A stretch of 64,000 nucleotides of DNA from Diadema setosum (lineage: Eukaryota; Echinodermata; Echinoidea; Diadematoida; Diadematidae). Each line of letters begins with the position of its first letter. Position 1 is the stretch's first letter. The notes under the pieces are model-generated. The model was not told the DNA's origin, did no database searches, and saw only the letters and a program-made list of their open reading frames with translations. Made by a program: the position numbers and the translations under genes. This document shows, in pieces, positions 1-12,060 of the stretch. The stretch spans positions 32,526,726-32,590,725 of the forward strand of contig NC_092702.1 of NCBI RefSeq assembly GCF_964275005.1. Reading direction: 5' to 3'.

Positions 1-433
1 TTTACAGCATGCAACTGGATATTTAGTTGATGCAGGGATGCTGACGATTCTGTCCCTCATTACACATTACCACAACAAAGATCAGAGATGATTTATCCAT
101 CTTATCGCTGACATTACTGGTATTTTCAAGTTAAAGTTTTTTTTTTAACTCGTACAAAATGAATTTGCAATGAAACATTTGAATACACATTATGGCACGA
201 AATCGGTACAATGTAATAAAAACCAAACAAACTGTGAACTTAAGAAACAATATTTGTTGTGACTTTCGTGACAAAAGACCGAAACAAAGTTCGGGATAGT
301 GGGTGTGATAATATCATTGCAATGATCACGTCACTACACCATCTTTTATTATAACGCTTAGCTGCTGGTCTGTACATGGTTATGTCCAAGAATTAATGCA
401 TTTCCAATGAGACTGAAATTTATAGCCACGACC

Positions 434-511
<78 letters not shown>

Positions 512-1380
512 TCACGTCTGTTCTAACAGGGAGGTGACTGGTTATAATGAAGGTGATCGTCTTAAAACCTTTTGTAATACGACCCAAACAATTATAATTT
601 CATTTGATTTGAGTTGATTTGATTTTTTTTTCTATTGAGCCTGTTAGCCTGTTTGTGGAGTAGACTAACACCTATTGAACACTGCTCCAAGTATTTACAG
701 TTTTGTAAAGATTGATTGATTGATTAATATTTATTTTTGCATTTCCTTTCATACATAATACCACAAAGTCAACTGAACAAAGTCATTGAGTATTGTGTGA
801 ATCTAACAGCTGAAACTGGTAAGTGATTAATTAAAATGTACGACATTATTCAATGATGATACAAAACAAAGAAAAGAGCAGGTGTTCTTATGCAAACATT
901 GAAATTACATGTACCTGCCGTTTAAAAGACAAATGAAGCAACTCTAAATATAGCAGCAATGCAGAAGGCCATCATCGTAAGCAAACGCTTGACGAGGATA
1001 ACGGCCTCAGAAGTTAGTGGTTGTCACACAGTACGACAATGGATACTCGAGTCACCTTCACTGTTAGGAAGCAACAGATATGAGGAAAGGAACAAGTGCA
1101 ATGATGCACCATGTACCACTGTACTTAAGTGCATTTTAATTAATTTATATCCACATTTAAGTGGATTTGTATTAATCGTTGCTTTGTATTAGTCAGGGTG
1201 TTTGTCAAGTATGTTTTATTTAAGTTGAATCATTGCAATATCTTGGTATCCTGCTGTTAATGGATTAACAAATTTACTTGTCAATCTGTGAGACACAGCT
1301 ATATGTCAAAAAGAATATCGTATGCGGACAGCGTTTATATGTGAAAATAGGTTTTGACCTATTTGACATTAACACAAACT
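1..1380. other. No gene seen
   Basis: AT-rich sequence with one (CA)n tract. The 77-codon ORF at 959 shows no recognisable motif and no splice context. Confidence 0.6.
428..506. repeat. (CA)n microsatellite
   Basis: About 38 pure CA units. Confidence 0.95.
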
Positions 1381-1389
1381 TTTATTCGT

Positions 1390-1626
1390 GTGTATGTGTA
1401 TGTGTGTGTGTGTGTGGGGGGGGGGGGGGGTAGTGCTAGTGCCCCAACCGCTCCACCTAACCCCTTTGATCGGAAGAATCCTGTGGAGAAACCTTCGAGA
1501 AACCTTCGAGAGCCCAACGTTTTTGGATTTGTTTTTTTCATTTTTTCTTTTGGGCAAAGAAGAGAGAGAGAGAGAAAAAAAGTGTGTCTGTGTGTGTGTG
1601 TGTGCGTGGGGGGGGGGGGGGGGGGT
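1390..1626. repeat. Two (TG)n-(G)n tracts in tandem
   Basis: TG repeats ending in a run of 14 or more G occur at 1390-1430 and again at 1580-1626, with an AG run between. The ORF overlapping them is low-complexity. Confidence 0.85.
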
Positions 1627-1631
1627 GCATC

Positions 1632-1673
1632 TATTACCCCTACCCGAATACGAGTATTCGGGTAGGGGTAATA
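1632..1673. repeat. Perfect 42-nt palindrome
   Basis: A 20-bp stem, TATTACCCCTACCCGAATAC, with a 2-nt centre and a perfect inverse. Between a (TG)n-(G)n tract and SINE copy 1. Confidence 0.9.
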
Positions 1674-1699
1674 TAGGAGTAATATCGGAGTATATTTGG

Positions 1700-2076
<377 letters not shown>

Positions 2077-2567
2077 GTATTGTATAAACAACTATTAACA
2101 TAGATTCATCCAACGCAATTGAATACATTTCTTCGTTTATTGATTATTTTCACAAGTAGTTGATTTAATGAATTGAAATCAAAATTAAAAATTTTGACAG
2201 ATTTATGAATGCTTCCCCTCTACACAGATATACAGACATGGGTGACACAGATATCTGCACAGATATGTCATAAAAATGATGTTCTTCCCAGTTTCACATG
2301 AATTTTGAGTTAAAGATCGTCGTCGTTCTAACTTTCCCTCTTTCGCACCAACAAGGAAAGGGGATCATGAAACACATCTTGAAAATACCGACATTCTTGT
2401 ACTGGAAGACTTAATTCTGCTCAGACTTAGTTCTACTCAGCTCAGGTAGGTTCAAGCATGTTCCTCTTACTTTCGCTTGATTGGTACAACCTTGTACAGT
2501 ATTGACATAATTATCACAACTGTAACACTATATGGTTATATTCCTTTTCTTTGTGAAGTAGGTTTGA

Positions 2568-2569
<2 letters not shown>

Positions 2570-2621
<52 letters not shown>
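2570..2621. repeat. (TA)n microsatellite
   Basis: Pure TA for about 50 bp. Confidence 0.95.
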
Positions 2622-2624
<3 letters not shown>

Positions 2625-4039
2625 TATATAAATATATCGATAGCTATTCTTATTCAACGCATGTGAGGTAAATGAATCTCCAAGATTTATGACATATAGG
2701 ATTGCCTATCGACTGTACTCATGATGATATCAATTTTGAAACGATAGATCACATTTTTGCTAAGGCTGCATGAGGGGTCTGAGATGTCGATTACATCTAA
2801 ATCGCATTTTGTCCTAATTCTGTGCCGGGGAGCCCCAAAAATATACACACGCAAAGGCCATGCGCAAACTGACCGACACGCCCACGTGTGACTCGCAATG
2901 ACGTATTCTATCATAATGGAATATGATATCAATTCTGATAAATCATCTGATGTGGACACGGCATGCGGATCTCGTGGGGGTCCCCAAATTTTGATTGTAA
3001 ATGGATTCTTATCCCGTCGGAAGAGTGAAGTGAGGGTGGGGTTGGCGGGGAGGAGGGGAACAGACTTGGTTTGGAGTGACTTCTTTTTTATTTTTTTTTT
3101 AAACCGAATATACATGTAGGCTTGCAGATCAGATGATAATTATTTTCAGACGTTATCGCATGTCTTATGAAAGCTGCTTCCCAATTTTACAGCCTGGCAA
3201 GCTGAAGAAATAAGGAATCGATAAAAATGTTTTAGCTTCTTGAGTGAGAAGTCATATGTCCATTAAAAAAAAAAAGTAAAAAAATATTTTACATGACGCC
3301 AACATGTTAACATCAGAACTTCAGATAAAACACACATACACGCAGACACACTCAAACACACACATCCTCACACACACAAAGCTGATTCATATTGCACCCG
3401 TACAACCATTGCTATTTATAATCGCTAACGAATAGTCTATTTTCTCTGTGATATATTTTTGTCTGCTTCGTCTGGATGTCAAAGGCCACAGTCAGATATC
3501 TTTCCAACGAGGGCAAGCTAATGATATGGCATGTGTGCACATTGAAGTTAATGCGCATTGCTTTGATAGAGAAAAATTGTCATGATAAAGTTTTGGTTAG
3601 ATGGCTCCAATATCATTTCTCCTGACGATTCACATCAACCCAGGTTGGCCATTAGATTGAATGTCACCGTTATCATGCTGTTTGATATCAGCTATTCTCT
3701 ACGACAATTCCGCGTCAATTGTCCCCCCTCACAATCGGCGTAATTTGATAGGCCGAATTACTCCGGGGGTGCAGGGGCGCAGGTAACCTCAAACGGCGCC
3801 GTCCTGGTGATTTCGGGGGAAGATATAACCACTCGACGACGGTGGCAATCACGGCTGCCCGACATGTTATTGAATTGTGGAGAATGGATCGAACAAGTGT
3901 GCTGCGAAAGTTCCATGACGGGAGTGACGACCAAACGACCGGGAGCAAGATCTGAGACAAACTTAGAAGGGCCCAAAATATCAAGGTGTGGGTTCGAGTC
4001 TACCATGGCGCCTCCGGCCTTCTGTCGTGACTTAAAAGA

Positions 4040-4463
4040 TTAAAGAAGAATTCCAGTCCAGTTATAAGTTACACAGATAAGGAAGAGTAAAGAATTATGA
4101 GTACAACAGTAAAAATTGAATTGAAATCGCATAAAGATTTTGGAAAGTTATGAAATTGCAAAGTTTCACAGCACAGTTCTCGTACAGTTGATGTGAATAT
4201 GCAAATGAAAAAAAAAATCAATTTAAAAATCTATGTACAAACTATGGCAAGTTGTGACTGAATGACATCATCACTTCACTGCATTTTGCAAATTCATGTT
4301 GACTGCTTAAGAACTGTTTCTTGAGAAAAATGTCGAAACTTCAAAATGTCACAACTTCCTTTATTTTTCTTCCAATTTTGATCAAATTTTCATTGTTGTG
4401 CTAAAATAAATATCCGTCCTTCATTTCAGACCAACTTTCAACTGCACTGGAATTCCCCTTTAA
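4040..4463. mobile_element. TTAA-flanked MITE
   Basis: The left end TTAAAGAAGAATTCCAGTCC and the right end (reverse complement TTAAAGGGGAATTCCAGTGC) form imperfect terminal inverted repeats. The outermost TTAA would be the target duplication, as in piggyBac and Kolobok elements. No ORF of note, so non-autonomous. Confidence 0.75.
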
Positions 4464-5020
4464 TCCCATGTTTCTTCAGGACATAACTTTTCCCATTATG
4501 TGCCCCTTGATCAGAGATATTCGCTTCGTGTAAGTTCACTGTAAACAAAATGAAATTTTGGAGAGGTTGTGATTTGACTGAAGGTTGAATGTCAGAAGAT
4601 CAATAACATCTCAGGTGATATGTAATTCATTATATCCTGTAGGAAAAATGAAAAAAAAAAACAACAACAATAGAACATTCAAACAAAATCATGATCCCTA
4701 ATTTTTAATAGGGCGTGCATCCCCCTCTCGGACTATTTCGAAATGGCTCTAAACAGTATGTCCTGCTACCTATCAACTCTGCCTATTGAATCCCAAGCTT
4801 TCGCATTATTCCTCCATCTGACTCGCTTGTTATTGATGTTATATACTGATCATTTAAGCATATACATCTTCACGAGCACTGGAGCATGTCGCGAGAAGAA
4901 CGAAGCGTTTGCTCTTGCAAGGCATGACTGATTGGCATGGTCATTAAATATCACCTATAGTTTTTATCAGAAATAAGTCTTATGTCTAACAAAACGTCAG
5001 ACATTATCATTCAAAGTGAG

Positions 5021-5248
5021 AGCGCTGTGGCATAGTGGATAAGACTACCGACTTCCTGTCGGAGGACACGAGTTCGATTCCCGCACAGTGCTTACGTTCT
5101 TGGACAAGATGTTTGACCCTCCCTCTCGACCCAGGTGTATGAATGGGAACCTAACAACGCTACATAGGGTAATGATAATGCCAGAGCCCTCTGGTAGAGC
5201 ATAGTGGCAACACTGAAGAGGCTACCCTGGATGAAAAAGATCTTCTTC
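5021..5248 (+). mobile_element. tRNA-derived SINE, copy 2
   Basis: Same family and orientation as 1700-1926: AGCGCTGTGGCATAGTGGAT, B-box GAGTTCGATTCCC, CTTGGACAAGATG, CTCGACCCAGGTGTAT, CCCTCTGGTAGAGCA. It has small deletions and also runs into an (ATT)n tail. Confidence 0.85.
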
Positions 5249-5260
5249 TTCTTATCATTA

Positions 5261-5342
<82 letters not shown>

Positions 5343-5368
5343 CATCATTATTACAATTGTTATTATTA

Positions 5369-5408
<40 letters not shown>

Positions 5409-5440
5409 CGTCATTATCATTGTTGTTATTATTATTGATA
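5249..5440. repeat. (ATT)n microsatellite, SINE tail
   Basis: About 190 bp of ATT with a few GTT and ATC variants, following SINE copy 2. Confidence 0.95.
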
Positions 5441-6197
5441 CAATAAAATGCACGGCCTCTTCTGGTTGTCTTAAAGAGAAGAAGTGTAATTACAAATACA
5501 GGAGCGGAAGTGATGTGATATCGGACGTTGAATATAAACTGCAGTTTATTTCGTTGTCCTTATAATAGTAGTAATATACTGTTTTGACTTTGAGTACTTG
5601 TATTATGTTAAAAAACAAAACCTTAGTCCTAAGCTTTCTCGTGTCGTTTCCGATTTTGATGCTATTCCGTTCTGTTTGTTAACATTTACTCTATCTATTA
5701 AAGCCATGGGTAAACATGGTGTAGAACAATCGAGCTGCGATCGAAAGAAAGAGGATTTTGAGCATTGGCGTGGTGGCATCACCATGTCATTCGCCTATAG
5801 CTTGTCGTAGGTCAAATCATCTAATCACGCGATAAGTAGACCGCAGTTGCTTAATGATCAGGTATGCATGCAGTCAACCGACGATCATCGCCTCTTTCGA
5901 TGCGCCGAGATCGAAAATTTAGAGCAATGCACACCCAAAGGTGCGCCCTCACGGGCCGAGTCGAATCGATCGCGTGGGCACGTGTTGTCAGCGATCAGGA
6001 ACATGTAGCCGCGAAATCGATACACCGCGAGGAGGACTGAAATTCGGGCGGAACGGAAGTAAGAAGCGGAGAGGGGATATAGCTGCATAGAAGTTGTATA
6101 TACGCGTAGGTAGACTCGCGAGGGCGTAAACACGTCACTCTTATACCACAAGCACCACGTCCGCGCTCACATACACTCACCACAGAACTCAAACATA

Positions 6198-6310
6198 ACA
6201 CACACACACACACATACACACACACATGCACACGCACCCACACACACACACGCACATACACTTTTTTCTTCAAATTCATCCAAAAAAAAAATACACACAG
6301 CTCACGCATG

Positions 6311-6341
<31 letters not shown>

Positions 6342-6365
6342 GCCAACTCACACACAAACACACAT
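6198..6365. repeat. CA-rich region
   Basis: Interrupted CA repeats, giving false His/Thr-rich and Cys/Val-rich frames. Confidence 0.9.
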
Positions 6366-6502
6366 ATTTTTTTTTTCCAGTAGTGTTTTTTTTTACTATT
6401 TTTTTTTTCATTTCATCCATACATCCTATCGAATGCAATGCACTAAACAAAATCAATAGTGACTAAAAATCTTCTATCTATACCTTCAAATTTAAGGTCA
6501 AC

Positions 6503-6723
6503 TTAAAGTCATGGTATGCCAACGATTTCCCTGTTCAGTGTTATTTAATGTTTACAGAATCCACTTCAGCTTGATATCAAGATTTTATTTTGTCATTTAA
6601 CAATTTATCACTCTGTCACTTATTTAATAATTGATGGCTGCAAGAAAAATTATCTTAAATTGTCATCATCCATTGGGAAGTTGAAGTACCATCGAAGGCG
6701 CACACAGTATACCATAATTTTAA
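6503..6723. mobile_element. Short TTAA-flanked MITE
   Basis: CTTAAAGTCATGGTAT at the left and ATACCATAATTTTAAG at the right are inverted copies with one or two mismatches. 221 bp, no coding capacity. Confidence 0.6.
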
Positions 6724-7391
6724 GTTGGTTTTCAGTTTCAGGATCGATTTAAATTCTTTGTGAAACACTCTCCCTCGCCCGAATTTACCTTCACTACTCA
6801 TTACTACTTAAATACATGTTTGATGCAAAAAAAGACGTCACAACCACGTGACCAGGGTGTTTATTTCGAAACGTCAATTGGAACATTGTTGCATGGTTGT
6901 TTTGTTGTCACTGAAGAAGGTCCGAACTTTAAAAAATAGAACAATTGTTTTAGTTGTTGTTGTTGTATCTCTCAACTTTCCATTTTCATGCATTTAAATG
7001 TCTTAATCTCTAATAAAGTGAGTCACCAGCTGTTTGCTTGCAAACGTGACTCTCCTCCACTAAGTCGGATGCTTGCGGTGCTATGCACCAATCATGCCAA
7101 TGGATGCGTTTCGTCAGCAAAATTATTATGGACACGTAACGCACCAAAAGAAAAGTAATCATAATTCCACGACCGTGTTTAATCATTGCTGTTAATCAGT
7201 CTAGGCGATATGAAATCACCCAGTGAATACAAATATGAGGTGGAGTGGTTTTCGTGTTAACCGACTGCGGCGTATAATCACCTTGGCATCAAATCATGGA
7301 GCTTCAGGAAGCTCCTAACTAAGCCTGGTCAGCAGCACGACTTCGTGTCGTACAGAAGTCTAGAATGTTGTATACGTGTGGCGAACTAGAA

Positions 7392-7717
7392 TAGGGAGCT
7401 TTAGATTTTAGACGCGCGGACGTTCAGAAGGAAAACACATGTTCTGAGCGTGCGCAGAAGCGCGCGTCGAGTCAATTTATTTTTAGCTTGCGTCGCCTGA
7501 GTTTTTCACTACGCGTACTGGGCTATTTTTACGTCCGCACGGTTTGCAACGTAGAGAGCTACTTCATGCACCGATCATATGGGGGCGCGATTTTATATTT
7601 CATACGTTGCGTCCCAGCGTAATCTAAAGCTGCTTTTCAGCACGACGTACGGGAGAGGAGAACGTCCAGCGCACTCGTCGTCTCAAACGTCCGCGCGTCA
7701 AAATATAAAGCTCCCTA
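7392..7717. mobile_element. TA-flanked MITE with ~33-bp terminal inverted repeats
   Basis: Left TAGGGAGCTTTAGATTTTAG continues through GACGCGCGGACGTT to 7424. The right end at 7685-7717 is its near-exact reverse complement. Flanking TA fits a Tc1/mariner-type target. The interior is GC-rich with many CG dinucleotides. No transposase. Confidence 0.8.
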
Positions 7718-8454
7718 ATATGACCTCGACAACGCTCCTTTTAGATCTTACAATACAATTCCTTCTTCACACTACAACACATGCGTACAGTTGTTAAGAT
7801 GGTTGTGTCACGCACATGAATAGAAAGTGGCTGAATTTGAGATGTCTCAGGAAAGATAAACAGCTCTATCAACTGCAGGCCAGTTTGTGCCCGACGCAAA
7901 CATGGAGGAGAAAAGGTCGAGTGCAGAGTCAATGGCAATGTTAGATACCTCGTTAACCATCCCAAACGCTTAAGGTGCGGGAGGGAAAGGGAGTGCGCGG
8001 AGGAGGTAACCGATACCACCGAGCAGGGGGGCTGTTGCCCAGGCTTGCAGCATTATTAAACAAGACGGAGATTAGAAAGGCCAAGAATCGATCGTGTGCC
8101 TAAGACACTCCTCCTATTTACTGGAGTAATTGCCTTTCGAGGGGGGTCCCCCATTTTTCGGGTCGTAAACAATTGTGGAGGAAAAACAAAAACAAAAACG
8201 AGTACCTTGGTCACGGAGAAGAAGATTTGTTCAGTCGAATAGCTGTCCTCCATCCGTATGCTTGCCAAAAAGAATATTTACTTTGATAATCAAATAGCAA
8301 AAACTAAACAACATGTGAAAAAAATGAGGGAAAGTAATTACAGTCATGACAAAGAATATTGATAGGATCCGATTGAATGATTAACAACACAAAAAGTAAA
8401 AAATGGTTCTATAGCATGCACTGATTGAATGAAGTTATTAGTCTTTTTTTTTAT

Positions 8455-8578
8455 TGAATTGAATTAAATTGAATTAAATTGAATTGAATTGAATTGAATT
8501 GAATTGAATTGAATTAAATTGAATTGAATTGAATTGAATTGAATTGAATTGAATTGACTTGACTTGACTTGAATTGAA
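8455..8578. repeat. (GAATT)n pentanucleotide satellite
   Basis: About 24 units of GAATT with GACTT and AAATT variants. Confidence 0.95.
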
Positions 8579-9079
8579 TGCACACCTTGGTAATCGGTTT
8601 GCATTTAGAACTTCGCAAGTAAAATAGTACACGAGACGCAATAATAATAATGGTCTCACAGGTTAAAACTCAAGGAGAAAAAAAAAAAATGTTGTCACAC
8701 TATGCTTCATGTCTTTGGAATCGGCTCCCCCTGAAGTCTGAAACGCCACTTCCCTTCAAACGTTCGTAAGAGCATACATATTTCTCACTTGGTATAGAAT
8801 TGGGTCATATTGATACCACTATATTGTGTAAAGGTTCCTATTTCAAATATTGTGAATTTGTGTATTATTATTATCGTTTAAAAAAAACTTATTTTGCACT
8901 TTGCACACAGCACTGATATTGTTTTGCTATGGCGTTGTATAACGGGATGTCCTTGATTTATTACTTTGTGTATTTTGAATTAATGGTGTTGTGCTTTGTT
9001 ATTTTGTTACAGGGGCCCCAAGAATAACAACGTATACACCACTGATGGAGCTATATACCCTTGGTAAAGAATACAGAGT

Positions 9080-9206
9080 AAAGGAATAAATAGATAGATG
9101 AATGAATGATATACAAATAGAAAGATGAATGAATGAATGAATGAATAAATAAATAAATATATAAATGAATAAATAAAATTAAAAAAAGATAGATAAATAA
9201 ATGAAT
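9080..9206. repeat. (GAAT/AAAT)n tetranucleotide tract
   Basis: Runs of GAAT and AAAT; the overlapping ORF is low-complexity. Confidence 0.9.
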
Positions 9207-9268
9207 ACATTAATGTGTTTTTGTCCTGATGATGTCAGGAATTCGTGAATGCATATCGTAGTTCTCTG

Positions 9269-9626
9269 TAAAGGCATAATTTACCATTTGCAGATAAAAC
9301 AAAAACCCAGCACTAGCGCTTTTAAATAGTTCTAAAATGTGAGTTACGGATAGAAACAACCACTGTAAAAATTTGAATCCGTATAATCAAAGTTTAGGAT
9401 TGTTAAATACACAAAGTGTAAACAATAGTTATAACAAAAATTCTTTAAAAAAAAGTTATGGTTTATTGAGAAAAATACTGATGTCTCCATAATATTTTGG
9501 CCTTTATTGCGAAGATTTCATATGGTAAGATGTTTTGTGATACAACAGACCTACACATATCCATCAAATGTGATATCTTTTAAAAATTTTTAAATCCCTG
9601 CTCCCAAAGGCAAATAGAACCTTTAA
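9269..9626. mobile_element. Dispersed TTAA-type MITE, copy 1
   Basis: Shares its body with 45998-46301: AACAAAAACCCAG, ATAGTTCTAAAATGTGAG, GATAGAAACAACCA, TTATGGTTTATTGA, GACCTACACAT, CTGCTCCCAA.GG. The ends TAAAGGCATAATTTACCATT and (reversed) TTAAAGGTTCTATTTGCCTT are degenerate inverted repeats. Confidence 0.75.
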
Positions 9627-10760
9627 GGTGAGGGTGAAGAGGAGAATAAGACGTCGGAGAATGAAGAGATAAAAGGAGAGGAGTGGGATGGGGCAAAGAA
9701 AAATGATGTTGTTTTTTTCTTTTGCACTGAGTAGAATATTGCTCCCATTAGTGTAACTATTCGTTCCATCTGACATTCAGGCATATAAAGCAGGGCAACA
9801 GACCTGAGCATATACAAAGGCAATATGAGGACTTCAGCGTGGATTTTTTCTGCTGTCTGTGCCCTTTTGTTTTAAGGTTTCATTGTTCCTTTTCTTTCTT
9901 TCTAGAAGTGTCATTTTTTTTTTTTTATTGATCATCTTATGCGACATGCGATTTCACTCCCGCCATTTATAATACTAGAAGTACTCAGAGAGGGTAGACA
10001 TTCCGGGGTCACTAACGTCATATAACTGTATCCGGATCATGATCTCGATCACCACTAGAATATGTCATTATTTATTCATTTTGTTTTATAAATGACCAAA
10101 ACGTTTCTTGAAAATGTCATCATTTTCCGTTCATAACATTTCGAGTATCATTGCCAGCACAAAGAGACAAACAAACAAATAAACAAATAATAAAAAAGAA
10201 GAAACAGACACCAACGAAAGCAAAACCTCGATTTTGGAAGTAACAATGGATGTCGAATTTTACAACGAAACACACACTCCAATCAATAGAAGAAAAAGAA
10301 GTTGAGTTTTTTTTACAGGAAAGAGTGGCCATCCTGTGTTTACGATATGTGATAGCAGGAATATTCTAGGATATTGAAAACTCGTCATCCTTTCTCGGTC
10401 ATGGGGTGGGGCCGTTCTACCAGATGCTCCCTAAGCATCACGGGGTCTTCATCCAACAAGCAACGAGCCTGCTCAAGATGTCGACATCGATGCGCAATTT
10501 TCTGCGAGAAAATCTATACCAGTGAACAGGGTAATCAAATTGGAGTGCGTCAGAAACAGCATTTGGGTTTGATGCGGAAGCTTTCCCACGGCACTGTATG
10601 GAAGAGAGAGAGAGGGGGAGCATACAGAGGTGGACCAAAAAGGGCACAAAACATCGCCGTGCTGCAGCTTGTTACAAGGTTTGTGAGCAGGGCAACAAGG
10701 GACAAAATGACCAAGACACACACAATGATGAACGCACAAGTAGGCCGACTGACTCACTAA

Positions 10761-10860
10761 ACGAATATGCATAGATTTGTTAGAGAGCACGATATATATA
10801 TATATATATATATATGTACGAATATGCATAGATTTGTTAGAGAGCACGATATATACATAA
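10761..10860. repeat. Direct repeat of ~36 bp around (TA)n
   Basis: ACGAATATGCATAGATTTGT...AGAGAGCACGATATA occurs at 10761 and again at 10818 with no mismatch seen, separated by TA repeats. Confidence 0.85.
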
Positions 10861-10864
10861 TATA

Positions 10865-10920
<56 letters not shown>
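10794..10920. repeat. (TA)n tracts
   Basis: Two TA runs (10794-10816 and 10866-10918) beside the 36-bp direct repeat. Confidence 0.9.
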
Positions 10921-10922
<2 letters not shown>

Positions 10923-11984
10923 TATACATATAATATTTATGTATATTTAGAGAGACAGAATATAAACATATCTATATATACCTACAGAGAAAGATAATTA
11001 GAGGTAGATAGATGTACAGACAGACAATGGATGTTAGAGAGAAGAGAAGATTAAAGAGAGAGATAAAGATAAGAGAGAGGCAACCAGAAATAAAGATAGG
11101 GCAGATAATCAGTTTGTTAATTCAGAAATATACACAAAAAGACATACACACACTCATCTATGTAATAATATACATAGACTTACCTATGAACAATTGTATC
11201 AACTCGCCGTCGTAGTCCTAAAGTATAACAAAACAATTTGCCAATTGGCAAATGACTAAAGAAACAACGAAATGATGTCATGAAGCACACAAAAAGGGGG
11301 CATGTTACAAACCAGTAGTCCTAGGCCAGTAAGCAACGGAACGGTATTGTGTGTGGTAATATCGTCCCATCCGTTGTAACAAAGATTCCAATAATCGAAA
11401 CAAAAAATAAATAGTACTTACGATTGACGGCATCATGCGATCGATTGAGGTGATCCCGCTTAAAATCTCACAAAACCACTCTTTTCTTTCTTAATTTCAT
11501 GTCCCTGAAATCTCATATTTATGACGTGCGCAGCTGATCCTGATTATTTTTCATCCTTTGCCGAAGAAAGAACTTACCTTGCAAACACACACAATGAATG
11601 TCAATGGACTTTCCAATTACTAAAAGTAATGGCAGGGTACTGGCGTGTTAAAACTAGACCACATTGACTCTTGACCTTTGAGCTTTTGCCCCGCCATTCT
11701 ATGCAATCAATCGTTTATCGATCCCTATCCCTCCAACCAAATTAAACTACTACTGGATATTTACGGCTGGAGCTACGATATTGGTAGATGAACTGTTGCA
11801 ATAGAGACTAACATTTTTTGCAATGTTACGGTGACATTTAACTTGACCGTTGACAATAATGTTGTCATTTCGAGCAAGAATAAACATGGCAATTGCATGG
11901 CAATGGTATTAGACATTTTCCTCTCTATGTATTCCACTTTATTTACTCAAAGCTCATAAAGTGTGTCTTCCTCAGTCCACCATT

Positions 11985-12060
11985 GAAATCAAAGCGCTTT
12001 GCATCCAGTGGAAAAGGCGCTCTATAAATGTCTACTATTATCATTATTAAATAATTATCT
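11985..12060 (+). mobile_element. SINE/LINE 3'-end remnant
   Basis: AAAGCGCTTTGCATC...AAAGGCGCTCTATAAATG followed by an ATTATC/ATT tract. GCGCTATAAA-type ends before A/T microsatellites recur here at 33541 and 45340, consistent with 3' ends of one retroposon group. Confidence 0.4.

Noticed and set aside
3975..4010. B-box-like GGGTTCGAGTC
   Set aside because: No matching A-box at the right distance upstream, so not called a tRNA or SINE.
8455..8578. CRISPR-like short repeats
   Set aside because: Contiguous GAATT microsatellite with no spacers; nothing else in the window resembles a CRISPR array.
10374..10760. 128-codon ORF
   Set aside because: No domain, no conserved splice context, Arg/Cys-rich random composition.
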